Shown one piece after another: positions 46,483 to 53,756 of a DNA stretch of 64,000 bases. Source of the stretch: Halorubrum aidingense JCM 13560 (GTDB lineage: Archaea > Halobacteriota > Halobacteria > Halobacteriales > Haloferacaceae). The stretch covers positions 14,450 through 78,449 of the forward strand of contig NZ_AOJI01000022.1 in assembly GCF_000336995.1 (NCBI RefSeq). Reading direction: 5' to 3'. A model generated the notes under the pieces. It was not told the DNA's origin. It worked only from the letters and a program-made list of their open reading frames with translations, and did not search any database. The position numbers and the translations under genes were made by a program. Position 1 is the first letter of the stretch. Every line of letters begins with the position of its first letter.

Positions 46483-47163
46483 ATGCGTGTCGACATTCTG
46501 CTGTACGACGGCTTCGACGAGTTGGATGGAATCGGCCCGTACGAGGTGTTCGACTACGCGCTCGGCTACGCCGCGGACGACACCCCTGACGCGGATGCCA
46601 CCACCGACGCGGACGACTCGGCGGCCGGGAGCCCTCTCGGCCGCGTCCGGTACGTCACCCTCGACGAGCGCGAGACGGTGACCGCGAGCCACGGGACTCG
46701 CGTCGGCGTCGACGGGACGCTTCCCGAGCCGGGAGCCGACGCGGCCCCGGACCTGCTCGTCGTCCCTGGGGGCGGGTGGAGCGCCCGCGACGTCGCCGCG
46801 AGCGCGTGGGCGGAGGCGCGGAAGGGGGACGTGCCGCGAGCCCTCGGCCAGCACCACGCCGCCGGCACGCGGATCGCCGCCGTCTGCACCGGGGCGATGC
46901 TGCTCGCGGAAGCCGGCGTCACCGACGGCCGCCCGGCGGTCACGCACGCGTCCGCGATCGACGAGCTTCGCGAGTCCGGCGCCGAGGTCGTCGACGCGCG
47001 GGTCGTCGACGACGGCGACCTCCTCACCGCCGGCGGGGTGACCTCGGGGATCGATCTGGCGTTACACCTCGTCGACCGGGAGTTCGGCGCCGAGATCGCC
47101 GACCGCGTGGCGACGGTGATCGAATACGAGCGTCGGTACGAGGTCGCCGACGGGGCGGCCTAA
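46483..47163 (+). CDS. DJ-1/PfpI-family protein
   Basis: A 226-residue class I glutamine amidotransferase-like protein. It starts VDILLYDGFDELDGIGPYEVF, with the acidic residue near the active site, and has the nucleophile-elbow Cys in IAAVCTGAMLLAEAG followed by VTHASAIDEL and the GGVTSGIDLALHLV segment, as in AraC-type DJ-1/PfpI proteins. Possible activities range from deglycation to isonitrile hydration; nothing here fixes one. An acidic insert (around residues 33-53) is likely a surface loop. Confidence 0.82.
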   Translation: MRVDILLYDGFDELDGIGPYEVFDYALGYAADDTPDADATTDADDSAAGSPLGRVRYVTLDERETVTASHGTRVGVDGTLPEPGADAAPDLLVVPGGGWSARDVAASAWAEARKGDVPRALGQHHAAGTRIAAVCTGAMLLAEAGVTDGRPAVTHASAIDELRESGAEVVDARVVDDGDLLTAGGVTSGIDLALHLVDREFGAEIADRVATVIEYERRYEVADGAA

Positions 47164-47194
47164 AAGGTTTGGCGCGGGTCAGAGGTGGCTCTGA

Positions 47195-47235
47195 GATGGT
47201 CCGAGATGAGTCCGAGGTGAGTCCGAGGTGGCTCC
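47195..47235. repeat. Short tandem repeat after the DJ-1/PfpI gene
   Basis: Units like GAGATGAGTCC/GAGGTGAGTCC/GAGGTGGCTCC repeat with an 11-base period in the convergent spacer before the Usp gene. Confidence 0.6.
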
Positions 47236-47244
47236 AATTCCCGA

Positions 47245-47733
47245 TCAGTCGTCCGCGTTGTCCCCGGGAAGTGGGGGTTCGTCCGCCCCGCCCACACCGC
47301 TCTCCTCGGCCTCGTTGCTCGTGATGCCGCCGTCGGCGTCGACGGTGATCACGGTGCAGTCGAGTTCGCTGCGGAGGTACGTGTCGATGTCGGGGTCCGA
47401 GAGGAGCTTCTGGACCATGCGGCGCCAACGTCCGGCCTGCTTCGAGCCGATGACGACGACGTCGGCCCCCTCAGCGATAATCTCCTCGAGGATGGTCTCC
47501 TCGACGAGGAAGCCGCGACGGACGACGTAGCGGGCGCGGTCGAGCCGACCGAGTCGCCGTTCGACCTCGCGTTTGAGGCTGCTCCGGGAGACGCCGCCCG
47601 AGTTCTGGTACAGGTCTACGTGGAGGATGGTGAGGTCCGCGTCGCGCTCTTCCGCAATGCGAACGGCCTCCCGCAGCGTCGCCTCGGAGTGCGATGACGG
47701 CGGGTACCGAACCGGCACCACGACGAGAGTCAT
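47245..47733 (-). CDS. Universal stress protein (UspA family)
   Basis: A 162-residue Usp-fold protein. It begins MTLVVVPVRYPPSSHSEATLREAVRIAEE and has the ILHVDLYQ strand, then VVVIGSKQAGRWRRMVQKLLSDPDIDTYLRSELDCTVITV, where the canonical G-x2-G-x9-G-S/T ATP motif is replaced by a different loop, so it may not bind ATP in the usual way. The acidic C-terminal tail is disordered. A TAAATATACTG box at 47757-47768 (read on the plus strand) lies about 25-30 bases upstream of this start, consistent with a leaderless transcript. Confidence 0.78.
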   Translation of the reverse strand: MTLVVVPVRYPPSSHSEATLREAVRIAEERDADLTILHVDLYQNSGGVSRSSLKREVERRLGRLDRARYVVRRGFLVEETILEEIIAEGADVVVIGSKQAGRWRRMVQKLLSDPDIDTYLRSELDCTVITVDADGGITSNEAEESGVGGADEPPLPGDNADD

Positions 47734-47841
47734 GTCGAGACGGTAGCGTGCGAGACGTAAATATACTGTCGGTGAGAATTCACGGGGAGATTTGTGCCGA
47801 TCACACACAAATTTTTTGTCACGAACGACGTATGCGGACCC

Positions 47842-49002
47842 ATGTCGTCCGCGCCGTCTCGGGGGGAATCAGCGCTGTGGATCGGACGGTTCACCGAGGC
47901 GACCGGGATCGGCTGGGTCGCCACGAAGTCGGGCGTGCCGTCGCTCGCGCCGCACCTGTTCGTCGCGATAGTGTGGGGGATCGAAACGAGCGGGTCGGTC
48001 GTCTCGGGCACCGCGTCGGCGTCTCCGGTCTGGATCGCCTCGCAGTCGCTCGAACTCGCCGGGCTCCTGTTGATCGCCTCGACCGTGACCGGGCTCGCGA
48101 CCAAGTACGGATCGGTCGCCGAAGCGATCACCGACCACGAGCCGGTCGCCGACGTCGACCCGGCGGTGCTCGAAGGCGTCGACCGCTTCCTCCGATGGCT
48201 CGACGGCGCCGTGCTCGCCGCGACGTGGCGTTCGGTCGACGAGTGGCAGCGCCGCCCCGCCCCGCCGCGGCTCAGACGGGCGCTGCTCGCCTGCGGGCTG
48301 CTGTTGCACGCGACGTACCTGTTCGGACTCGGCAACGTCGAGTTCGTCCTGTCCTCGCTGGGGCCGGTCGAGGGCGGACTCTCGTTTTTCGTGATCATCC
48401 CGTTCGTGTACTACCCGCTCCTCGCCGAGTTCGTCGCGGTCGTCGCGAACGTCCACTTGGCGCTCCCGGCGCGAATCCGGTCGGATCGGCTCCTCGATTT
48501 CGGTGACGTGTCCGGGTACGGCGGCCTCCGCCCCGTCGGCGCCCTGATCGAGGCGAGCGGGCACCGGTACGTGATCGGGCTCGCGTTGTACACTCTGATC
48601 ACGATCACCACCGGAATTCAGGTGAATGCGAGCGTCGATAACGCCGCACTGGTAGCGATCGACACACTGTACCTCGTCGCCGGAACCCTGGTCGGGGCGG
48701 TGCTGTTCTTCTACCCGGTGCTCTCGTTGCACCGGTTCATGGCCCACCAGAAAGAGGCTCGCCTCGGCAAGATCGCAACCCGAGTCTCGGAGTTAGAGGG
48801 GAACGGGCGGACGTTCCCAGACGTCGAGCCCGAGACGCCCGACAGCGCCACTCGCTATATGAACCAGTTCATGAACATGAACGTCGTCAAGCAGATGCAC
48901 GAGTACCCGGTCAGACTCCAGCAGGTGACGAGCATCGTGACCGGACTCCTCCTCCCGTACCTGTTGGACTACGTCGCGACGTACGTGCTGAACAGCGCGT
49001 GA
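47842..49002 (+). CDS. Large predicted membrane protein of unknown function
   Basis: A 386-residue protein with about seven hydrophobic segments (for example LFVAIVWGIETSGSVVSG, SLELAGLLLIASTVTGLAT, LLACGLLLHATYLFGLGNVEFVLSSL, FFVIIPFVYYPLLAEFVAVVANVHLAL, IGLALYTLITITTGIQV, LYLVAGTLVGAVLFFYPVLSL). A cytoplasmic-looking segment near the C-terminus has RYMNQFMNMNVVKQMHEYP, ending with a last helix. I do not recognise the family. The ATG at 47842 is about 27 bases after the A/T-rich tract CACAAATTTTTTG. It converges on the five-gene unknown locus. Confidence 0.72.
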   Translation: MSSAPSRGESALWIGRFTEATGIGWVATKSGVPSLAPHLFVAIVWGIETSGSVVSGTASASPVWIASQSLELAGLLLIASTVTGLATKYGSVAEAITDHEPVADVDPAVLEGVDRFLRWLDGAVLAATWRSVDEWQRRPAPPRLRRALLACGLLLHATYLFGLGNVEFVLSSLGPVEGGLSFFVIIPFVYYPLLAEFVAVVANVHLALPARIRSDRLLDFGDVSGYGGLRPVGALIEASGHRYVIGLALYTLITITTGIQVNASVDNAALVAIDTLYLVAGTLVGAVLFFYPVLSLHRFMAHQKEARLGKIATRVSELEGNGRTFPDVEPETPDSATRYMNQFMNMNVVKQMHEYPVRLQQVTSIVTGLLLPYLLDYVATYVLNSA

Positions 49003-49062
49003 GGCGGCGGACACGGCCGTTTTTCGACCGTCTTCTGCGAGCGATCATCGAGGGAGCGCCGA

Positions 49063-49365
49063 TCACGGCGCCGGGGCGCCGGTGACCGCCGCGAACTGCT
49101 CCGGGTCGAACCGGACCCCGCCGACGGTTTCGACCCACGCGAGCCGCTTCAACCGCTGGGCGCGCCCGAACGGGAGTCGGACGACGGCGAATCCCGATCG
49201 GTGGTGCAAGACCAACCGTCCCGAGGTGCCCACGAGTCCCAACAGGCCGGTGACGAACGCGTCGTGGTCGGTCTCGTCTCGCCGCGTCACTAGGAAGAAC
49301 CCCTCCGTTTCGGGGTCCGGTCCGGTGATCTCGATCGACGCGCCGAAGCGTTCCGCGAGGGTCAT
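49063..49365 (-). CDS. Unknown locus gene E: small protein with S8-propeptide-like pattern
   Basis: A 100-residue protein, last gene of the 49-52 kb locus. I do not recognise it firmly. The central strand pattern (EGFFLVTRRDETDHDAFVTGLLGLVG) and the end (GFAVVRLPFGRAQRLKRLAWVETVGGVRFDPEQF) recall the ferredoxin-like fold of I9/S8 peptidase propeptides, where such a segment packs on a protease, but this is a visual resemblance only. Its ATG overlaps the stop of gene D by four bases (ATGA), so it is translated with it. Confidence 0.65.
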   Translation of the reverse strand: MTLAERFGASIEITGPDPETEGFFLVTRRDETDHDAFVTGLLGLVGTSGRLVLHHRSGFAVVRLPFGRAQRLKRLAWVETVGGVRFDPEQFAAVTGAPAP

Positions 49366-50639
49366 CCGCCCCGAACCATTTGCGTCGCTTGCTCGATCCA
49401 GTCACCGGCGCGGCTCGTCGACGTCTGCGCGATCTCGGCGACGCGTTCGGGCTCGACGGCCGCCAACTGCGAGACGTTCTCGACGCCCGCCTCGCGGAGC
49501 CGCTTCGCGTACGTCGGCCCGATTCCCGACACCTCTTCGAGCGCTATCGGGTCTCTGTCCCCACCGAGCCGTTCCTGTAGCTCGACGATCCGGTCGACCG
49601 GAATCGACAGCGCTTCCGCGAGCGCTTTCGGGTCCTGCCGGATCAGCGATTCGAGGTCGGTCACGCCGGCTCGGCGGAGACGGTCGACGACCGCGTCGCC
49701 GTGCTCGGGTTCGATCTCGACGACCGCTCGCCGAAACGCCTCCATCTTGGCTCGCTCGTCGTCGTCGGGCTCTCGGACGTCGTCTCCGGAGCCCGCGCCT
49801 GTTCGCGTGTCGGCCGCGTCGTCCGCGCCCGCGTCCTCGGACGACGGGTCCGGGTCGGATTCGGGCTCTGGGTCGGATTCGGGCTCTGGGTCGGATTCGG
49901 GCTCTGGGTCGGGCTCAGAGACGAGCACGAGGTCCACCGGCGCCTCGGGCTCGGCGACCGTGTAGGGCTCGGGGAACTGCTCGATGACCGTCCCGGGCGT
50001 GGAACTCGGGTCGGCGACCCGCTCGACCGTTCCGACCGTCAGCTCGGCCGAGGCGAGTCGTCGCGTCGCGACGGCGTGTGGGACGCCACGGAGATCCGGC
50101 ACGTCGACGTAGGTCGGCCGGTCGCCCTCCGCGTCGCTCCGCGGCGCTCGGAGCCGGAACGAGACCTCGCTGAGGTTCGCCGACGCCGACGACTCGTCCA
50201 GCGACGGCAGGTGCATCCGCACCCCCTCGTCCGTCTGGATCACGTTCGTCTTGAGCGTGAAATCGACGTCGTCGACTCGGTAGCGCTCGCCCTGCAGGTC
50301 CTCGTCGACCTCCTGGAGCGCGGCACCGAGGTTCGCGAACACGGTTTTCGGCTCCAGCGCCGGACGCTGTGCTTCGAGCTCTCTGACGCGCTCCTGCAGT
50401 TGCCCGCGCTCCGCTTCGAGCGTCGAGAGCTGGCGCTCCAACGCGTTCCGCTCGGTTCGAACGTCGAGCACGTCGGTCTGGAGCCGCACGAGCGACTCCT
50501 GCTGTTCGGTGATCACCCGCTCGACGGCCGCCCGCTCGACGGTCTCGAACTTCTCGACGTCGAGTTGGGGGAGCTCTTCCAGCTGGAACGTCTCGGTGAG
50601 GCGGACCGTGTCGTCGCGAGTCACGTACCGGTCGCTCAT
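49362..50639 (-). CDS. Unknown locus gene D: coiled coil, PASTA and helix-hairpin-helix protein
   Basis: A 425-residue multidomain protein. Residues about 35-97 form a coiled coil (ERNALERQLSTLEAERGQLQ). Residues 98-166 resemble the domain shared by genes A-C (VFANLGAALQEVDEDL, then YRVDDVDFTLKTNV and ANLSEVSFRLRAP). Residues 177-242 form a PASTA domain (VPDLRGVPHAVATRRLASAEL, VIEQFPEP). A Glu/Asp/Pro repeat linker follows, then two helix-hairpin-helix modules (about 300-357 and 365-421; the second has EEVSGIGPTYAKRLREAGV). No membrane segment is visible. The ATG overlaps the stop of gene C by four bases. Confidence 0.75.
   Translation of the reverse strand: MSDRYVTRDDTVRLTETFQLEELPQLDVEKFETVERAAVERVITEQQESLVRLQTDVLDVRTERNALERQLSTLEAERGQLQERVRELEAQRPALEPKTVFANLGAALQEVDEDLQGERYRVDDVDFTLKTNVIQTDEGVRMHLPSLDESSASANLSEVSFRLRAPRSDAEGDRPTYVDVPDLRGVPHAVATRRLASAELTVGTVERVADPSSTPGTVIEQFPEPYTVAEPEAPVDLVLVSEPDPEPESDPEPESDPEPESDPDPSSEDAGADDAADTRTGAGSGDDVREPDDDERAKMEAFRRAVVEIEPEHGDAVVDRLRRAGVTDLESLIRQDPKALAEALSIPVDRIVELQERLGGDRDPIALEEVSGIGPTYAKRLREAGVENVSQLAAVEPERVAEIAQTSTSRAGDWIEQATQMVRGG
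49849..49916 (-). repeat. 18-bp repeat encoding an EPESDP linker in gene D
   Basis: GGGCTCTGGGTCGGATTC (plus-strand reading) is repeated at 49863 and 49881 with a variant third copy at 49899 and a partial one before. It encodes the EPESDP repeats between the PASTA and helix-hairpin-helix parts. Confidence 0.75.
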
Positions 50640-51028
50640 GGCTGGCGGGGCTCGGGCGGGACGGGAGCGATGCGGAGTCGCACCTCGCTGGCGATCTCGG
50701 CGTCCACGTCGTACTCGTGTTTGGCGCGGTGGTTCAGCGGCAGGGCGCTCACCACCGGCTTGTACCCGCGGACCTCCTTCGTCTCCGGGTCCTTGACCGC
50801 TTGCCCCTCGATCGAGAGCGTCAGTTCGAGGTCCGCTTCGACCTCGGAGAACCGGAGCCACGACGCGTCGAGGTCGTACCCGAGGGTGCCGTCCTCGATC
50901 TCGCGTTCGATCGCCCGCTGGGAGCGCATGGCCCGGCGGTCCAGTTCCTCCTGCCCCTCCGCGACGGAGAACGCGACGGTGCGGATGAACTCCTTGAGCG
51001 GTCGGTCGAGCCACTGGTCAGTTGGCAT
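50636..51028 (-). CDS. Unknown locus gene C: paralogous domain protein
   Basis: A 130-residue soluble protein. Its layout matches genes A and B: an N-terminal helix (RPLKEFIRTVAFSVAEGQEELD), the W/Y-x-F-S-E strand start followed by alternating strands (LRFSEVEADLELTLSI), and a Pro-rich end (RIAPVPPEP). I do not recognise a named family, although the helix-then-beta layout recalls bacterial DUF2589-type proteins (inference). Its start overlaps the end of gene B by 11 bases and its stop overlaps gene D by four. Confidence 0.72.
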   Translation of the reverse strand: MPTDQWLDRPLKEFIRTVAFSVAEGQEELDRRAMRSQRAIEREIEDGTLGYDLDASWLRFSEVEADLELTLSIEGQAVKDPETKEVRGYKPVVSALPLNHRAKHEYDVDAEIASEVRLRIAPVPPEPRQP

Positions 51029-51593
51029 CTGGGCCCCCGTCTCCCGATTCGAGTCGCGTCGGCAGCGGCGTCGGTTCGAGCCGCGCCGCGAGCCGGGCGT
51101 TCGCGCCGATCGTGCGATCGAACCGGCGCCGGTCGATCACGGCCTGCGTGCCGGCCCGCAGCCCGACCGCTCGATCCACCCGCCCGGCGTCGCGGGCGTC
51201 TCCGGACTCGTCATCGCGAGTGCTCTCGCCGTCGCGTCCGGTCCGCTCCGTGACGCTGACGTCGACTTCGACCTCGACCGTCGCGTCGCTGAACTGATAC
51301 CGGGCGGGCGTGAGTCCGAGTTCGAGGAGGGAGCGGGACTCGGCGGGGGCGGTCTCCGTCCGCACCGAGCCGTCGGGCTCGACGGTGCGGGTGACCGACG
51401 GGACCACGTCGACTGCGGTCTCCGCGAGGGTGTCGAGCGTCTCGACGGTGTGGGCGTCGAGGGCCGTCTGGGCGTCCGCGACGCCCGCGGCCAGCAGGTA
51501 GACGAGGTCGTCGAACGGGACGTCGGCGACCGCTCGGGCGGAGCGGTCGGGGGCGGTGCTGCGCGGCGGTAGGTGATGGGCTCGTAGTGGCAT
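51018..51593 (-). CDS. Unknown locus gene B: paralogue of gene A
   Basis: A 191-residue protein clearly paralogous to gene A: DVPF near residue 24, VADAQTALD, TLAETAVDVVPSVTRTVEPDGSV, SLLELGLTPARYQFSDATVEVEVDV, and a later charged segment that aligns with the SHNRKFG region of A. The N-terminal 20 residues are basic and unlike gene A, so an internal start near residue 21 cannot be excluded. The function is unknown. It overlaps gene C by 11 bases. Confidence 0.72.
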   Translation of the reverse strand: MPLRAHHLPPRSTAPDRSARAVADVPFDDLVYLLAAGVADAQTALDAHTVETLDTLAETAVDVVPSVTRTVEPDGSVRTETAPAESRSLLELGLTPARYQFSDATVEVEVDVSVTERTGRDGESTRDDESGDARDAGRVDRAVGLRAGTQAVIDRRRFDRTIGANARLAARLEPTPLPTRLESGDGGPDAN

Positions 51594-51628
51594 ATGAATC
51601 GATGTGGTCGCTCCGTTGGTCGGATGCG

Positions 51629-51700
51629 ATCTGCGGTTCGGGTGCGATCCGCGGTTCGGGTTCGGATGCGTCTGCGGTCCGGGTGCGGTCCGGGTGTCGA
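51629..51700. repeat. Imperfect tandem repeat between genes A and B
   Basis: Units such as GCGATCTGCGGTTCGGGT and GCGATCCGCGGTTCGGGT, then shorter GCGGTCCGGGT units, fill the 141-base gap between genes A and B. Gene B might be transcribed from gene A across this gap or from its own promoter. Confidence 0.6.
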
Positions 51701-51734
51701 GCGCGGATCGCCGGTGTGGAGCGATCGGGATCGG

Positions 51735-52250
51735 TCACTCCTCGGTCGTGCGATTGTCGACGGTCTCGACCTCGGGGAAGAGGTACGGCGGCTCCGGCAC
51801 CGGGACCATCGTGGTCTTCAGCTTGCTCGTCCCGTGGACCTCCTTGCCGAACTTCCGGTTGTGGCTCACGTCGGTCTGGATGCTCCCGCCCCACAGCCCG
51901 AACCCGGCGTGCGCCTTGGCGCTGACGTCGATGTCGGTCTCGCGTTCGGTGGTCGTTTTGATGTCCATCTCGACTTCGATGACGGCCTCGGAGAACTGGT
52001 AGAACGTCGGGAACAGCCCCGCCTGTAGCAGGGAGACGTCGATCGCGTCCGCCGAGGAGTAGGTGACGTCGCCGTTCGAGTCGATCGTCCGCGTGATCGC
52101 CGGGACGACCTCGATCTCTGTCTCCGCGAGCGTCTTCGCGACCTCGACCGAGTTCATGTCTAACTGGTTCTGGGCGTCAGCGATGCCCTGCCCCATGCTG
52201 GCCACCATCTCGGGAAACGGCACGTCGAGGAGTTCTTGTCCTACGGACAT
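51735..52250 (-). CDS. Unknown locus gene A: founding paralogue of the shared domain
   Basis: A 171-residue protein without signal peptide or membrane segment. Features are DVPFPEMVASMGQGIADAQNQLD (residues 9-31), LAETEIEVVPAITRTIDSNGDV, SLLQAGLFPTFYQFSEAVIEVEMDI (about 73-97) and a distal part ending VPVPEPPYLFPEVE. At least 20 positions of the first 100 are shared with gene B. The AT-rich DNA upstream (52251-52290) has a TATA-like box at about the leaderless distance. It is the first gene of the locus. Confidence 0.75.
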   Translation of the reverse strand: MSVGQELLDVPFPEMVASMGQGIADAQNQLDMNSVEVAKTLAETEIEVVPAITRTIDSNGDVTYSSADAIDVSLLQAGLFPTFYQFSEAVIEVEMDIKTTTERETDIDVSAKAHAGFGLWGGSIQTDVSHNRKFGKEVHGTSKLKTTMVPVPEPPYLFPEVETVDNRTTEE

Positions 52251-52530
52251 TCTTAATCAATTATAGTAATAAATATTAAAGTAGTATGTAAGAAATTGGG
52301 GAGGAAATTGCCGGTATTTCGTCGCTTACGCGGTCGATGAGAGTTGATCGACACCCTCAATCGTCATGGTACGCTCCGGGCCGGTGGACGGGGGCTGGGT
52401 CATATACCTGAGTTGATGACGACTGCCAAGGTGCTGTACCGGCGGTGGTGGATCTGGAGGCCGTTGACAAGTTGTTGTATAGAGTACCCAGACAGCAGGT
52501 TGGCTCAAGGCCAGATTACATCAACAGTAT
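52251..52530. other. AT-rich spacer: promoter of gene A and left part of the low-GC insert
   Basis: Immediately upstream of gene A is a run of A/T (TTATAGTAATAAATATTAAAG, 52260-52280) that can serve as its minus-strand promoter. The rest has a mixed composition; a 60-codon minus-strand frame (52326-52508) has no recognisable features and is not reported as a gene. Confidence 0.5.
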
Positions 52531-53220
52531 CTAATCGGAATTCTGTCCGACCTTCTCTGACTGATCATTTTCACCGAGATATCGATCCAAGTCTTCAGAG
52601 CCGAAGCTCAGATAGACAGAATTGGGATGGAAGTGGCTAATTATTCTCAGTACTGTAGAGGGTAGAAACGTTAACAGACCGATAGCAAGCAGAGGCCATA
52701 GACCCTGTAGATATGCAATTGAGTCTGCAGTCACAGAATCAACAACGCTCAATCCGAAAAAACAGATAGTCACTACTGCGGAAGCCGCTGAAATACTCAA
52801 CAGCCAAAAACACTGTCCACTCGTGCGCTTCGATTCGGTACTGATAGCTCCAAGGTATTCGCGGAACTGCTCATTATCGAACTCCTCTCTGAGATAATTC
52901 TCAAAAACGGTTAATTCCGGATTCAACGACGCCCGAGAATGCATAAATGCACTCGTTGAAGCTCCTGCGGAAAGTAACCAAAAGACCGCACCACCGAACG
53001 TATAGAGGTTTACTATGAATATCTCGAACTGATTGAGTCCCCGAAGTTGGAAAAGAACGGGAGCCGCGACAAAGATACTGGCTATAAGGAGGTTAATTTG
53101 TAGCAGCTTGAGAGCATGGTTCGCTTGTTCAGTTTTCCGAGTCTGATTGTGATTCAGATATAGGTGTGCTTCGTCTCCAATTTCAGGAAAGAGTTGACTG
53201 TCAGGGGAGTCCTCTGTCAT
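52531..53220 (-). CDS. Low-GC membrane protein with four predicted helices
   Basis: A 229-residue protein in markedly AT-rich DNA, unlike everything around it. A charged N-terminal region (residues 1-40) is followed by two helices (LLQINLLIASIFVAAPVLFQL, FIVNLYTFGGAVFWLLSAGAS), an acidic soluble loop (about 105-135), and two more helices (FWLLSISAASAVVTICFFGLSVV, LWPLLAIGLLTFLPSTVLRII). I do not recognise the family. The topology recalls small membrane effectors encoded in defence islands, but no sensor or nuclease gene is adjacent, so this is only a guess. The codon use suggests recent transfer. Confidence 0.65.
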   Translation of the reverse strand: MTEDSPDSQLFPEIGDEAHLYLNHNQTRKTEQANHALKLLQINLLIASIFVAAPVLFQLRGLNQFEIFIVNLYTFGGAVFWLLSAGASTSAFMHSRASLNPELTVFENYLREEFDNEQFREYLGAISTESKRTSGQCFWLLSISAASAVVTICFFGLSVVDSVTADSIAYLQGLWPLLAIGLLTFLPSTVLRIISHFHPNSVYLSFGSEDLDRYLGENDQSEKVGQNSD

Positions 53221-53521
53221 ACCTAAGCCTCTGCCACGTTCTCGGATTATTCTTTGGGAACTGTAGAAATTGAACCACTTTCGAAATTTAACGTTGGCAA
53301 CAGTGGAATACGACTATTTTTTGAAGCAATCGATAGCCGAATTTTGGTACTCTCATATAAATCTAGATAGCAGGGGTTGGATATCTTCCCTCGCCGAGAC
53401 AGTCCGGGCGTGCGGCTCGCTTCGCTCGCCGGTCCGGGCTGTGACTCGTCTGCTCAATTCGGGTCAGTTGTCCCTCACGGTCAGCACCCGCTCGCTGTCG
53501 CTCACGAGTGTTGAGGTTCAG
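53221..53521. other. AT-rich to GC-rich transition next to tRNA-Tyr
   Basis: The first 170 bases continue the low-GC composition; from about 53390 the DNA becomes GC-rich with GCTCGCTTCGCTCGC-type inverted repeats. An open frame across it runs antisense through the tRNA and is not credible. No direct repeat of the tRNA 3' end was found on the far side of the insert. Confidence 0.45.
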
Positions 53522-53595
53522 TCCGCCCTCCCCGAATTGAACGGGGGACAAGTCGATCTACAGTCGACTGCTCTACCAGGCTGAGCTAAGGGCGG
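53522..53595 (-). tRNA. tRNA-Tyr(GUA)
   Basis: Read on the minus strand, the acceptor stem pairs CCGCCCT with AGGGCGG, with the C1-G72 pair typical of archaeal tRNA-Tyr and discriminator A at 53522. The anticodon arm is GTCGA-CTGTAGA-TCGAC, anticodon GUA. The T arm is CCCCG-TTCAATT-CGGGG. The gene is 74 bases without intron. It borders the AT-rich insert on its 3' side. Confidence 0.93.
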
Positions 53596-53756
53596 TTACC
53601 GTATTCTAGCCGCCGGATCTAACTTAAGAGTTCCCTTTCAACCCCGGTGTGATCCGCCGTACCGCGGGGCAGATCGATAGCCCGGACCCTATTCACCGAT
53701 CGTCAGGAGCCCGCCCGGCGCGCGGTTTTTAAGTCGCTCGCGCCGGGAGCGGGCGT

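Noticed and set aside
49063..52250. Gas-vesicle or contractile-injection (phage-tail-like) gene cluster
   Set aside because: No GvpA-like, sheath, tube or baseplate motif is visible in any of the five proteins.
52326..52508. 60-codon minus-strand frame in the AT-rich spacer
   Set aside because: It has no recognisable domain, no good promoter, and low-complexity Pro/Thr runs; it could be a remnant but cannot be supported.
52531..53220. CBASS/Pycsar effector
   Set aside because: The membrane topology would fit, but no cyclase or other sensor gene is adjacent, so the name is not justified.
53270..53584. 104-codon plus-strand frame (MNHFRNLTLATVEYDYF)
   Set aside because: It runs antisense through tRNA-Tyr and changes composition halfway; no conserved motif is visible.
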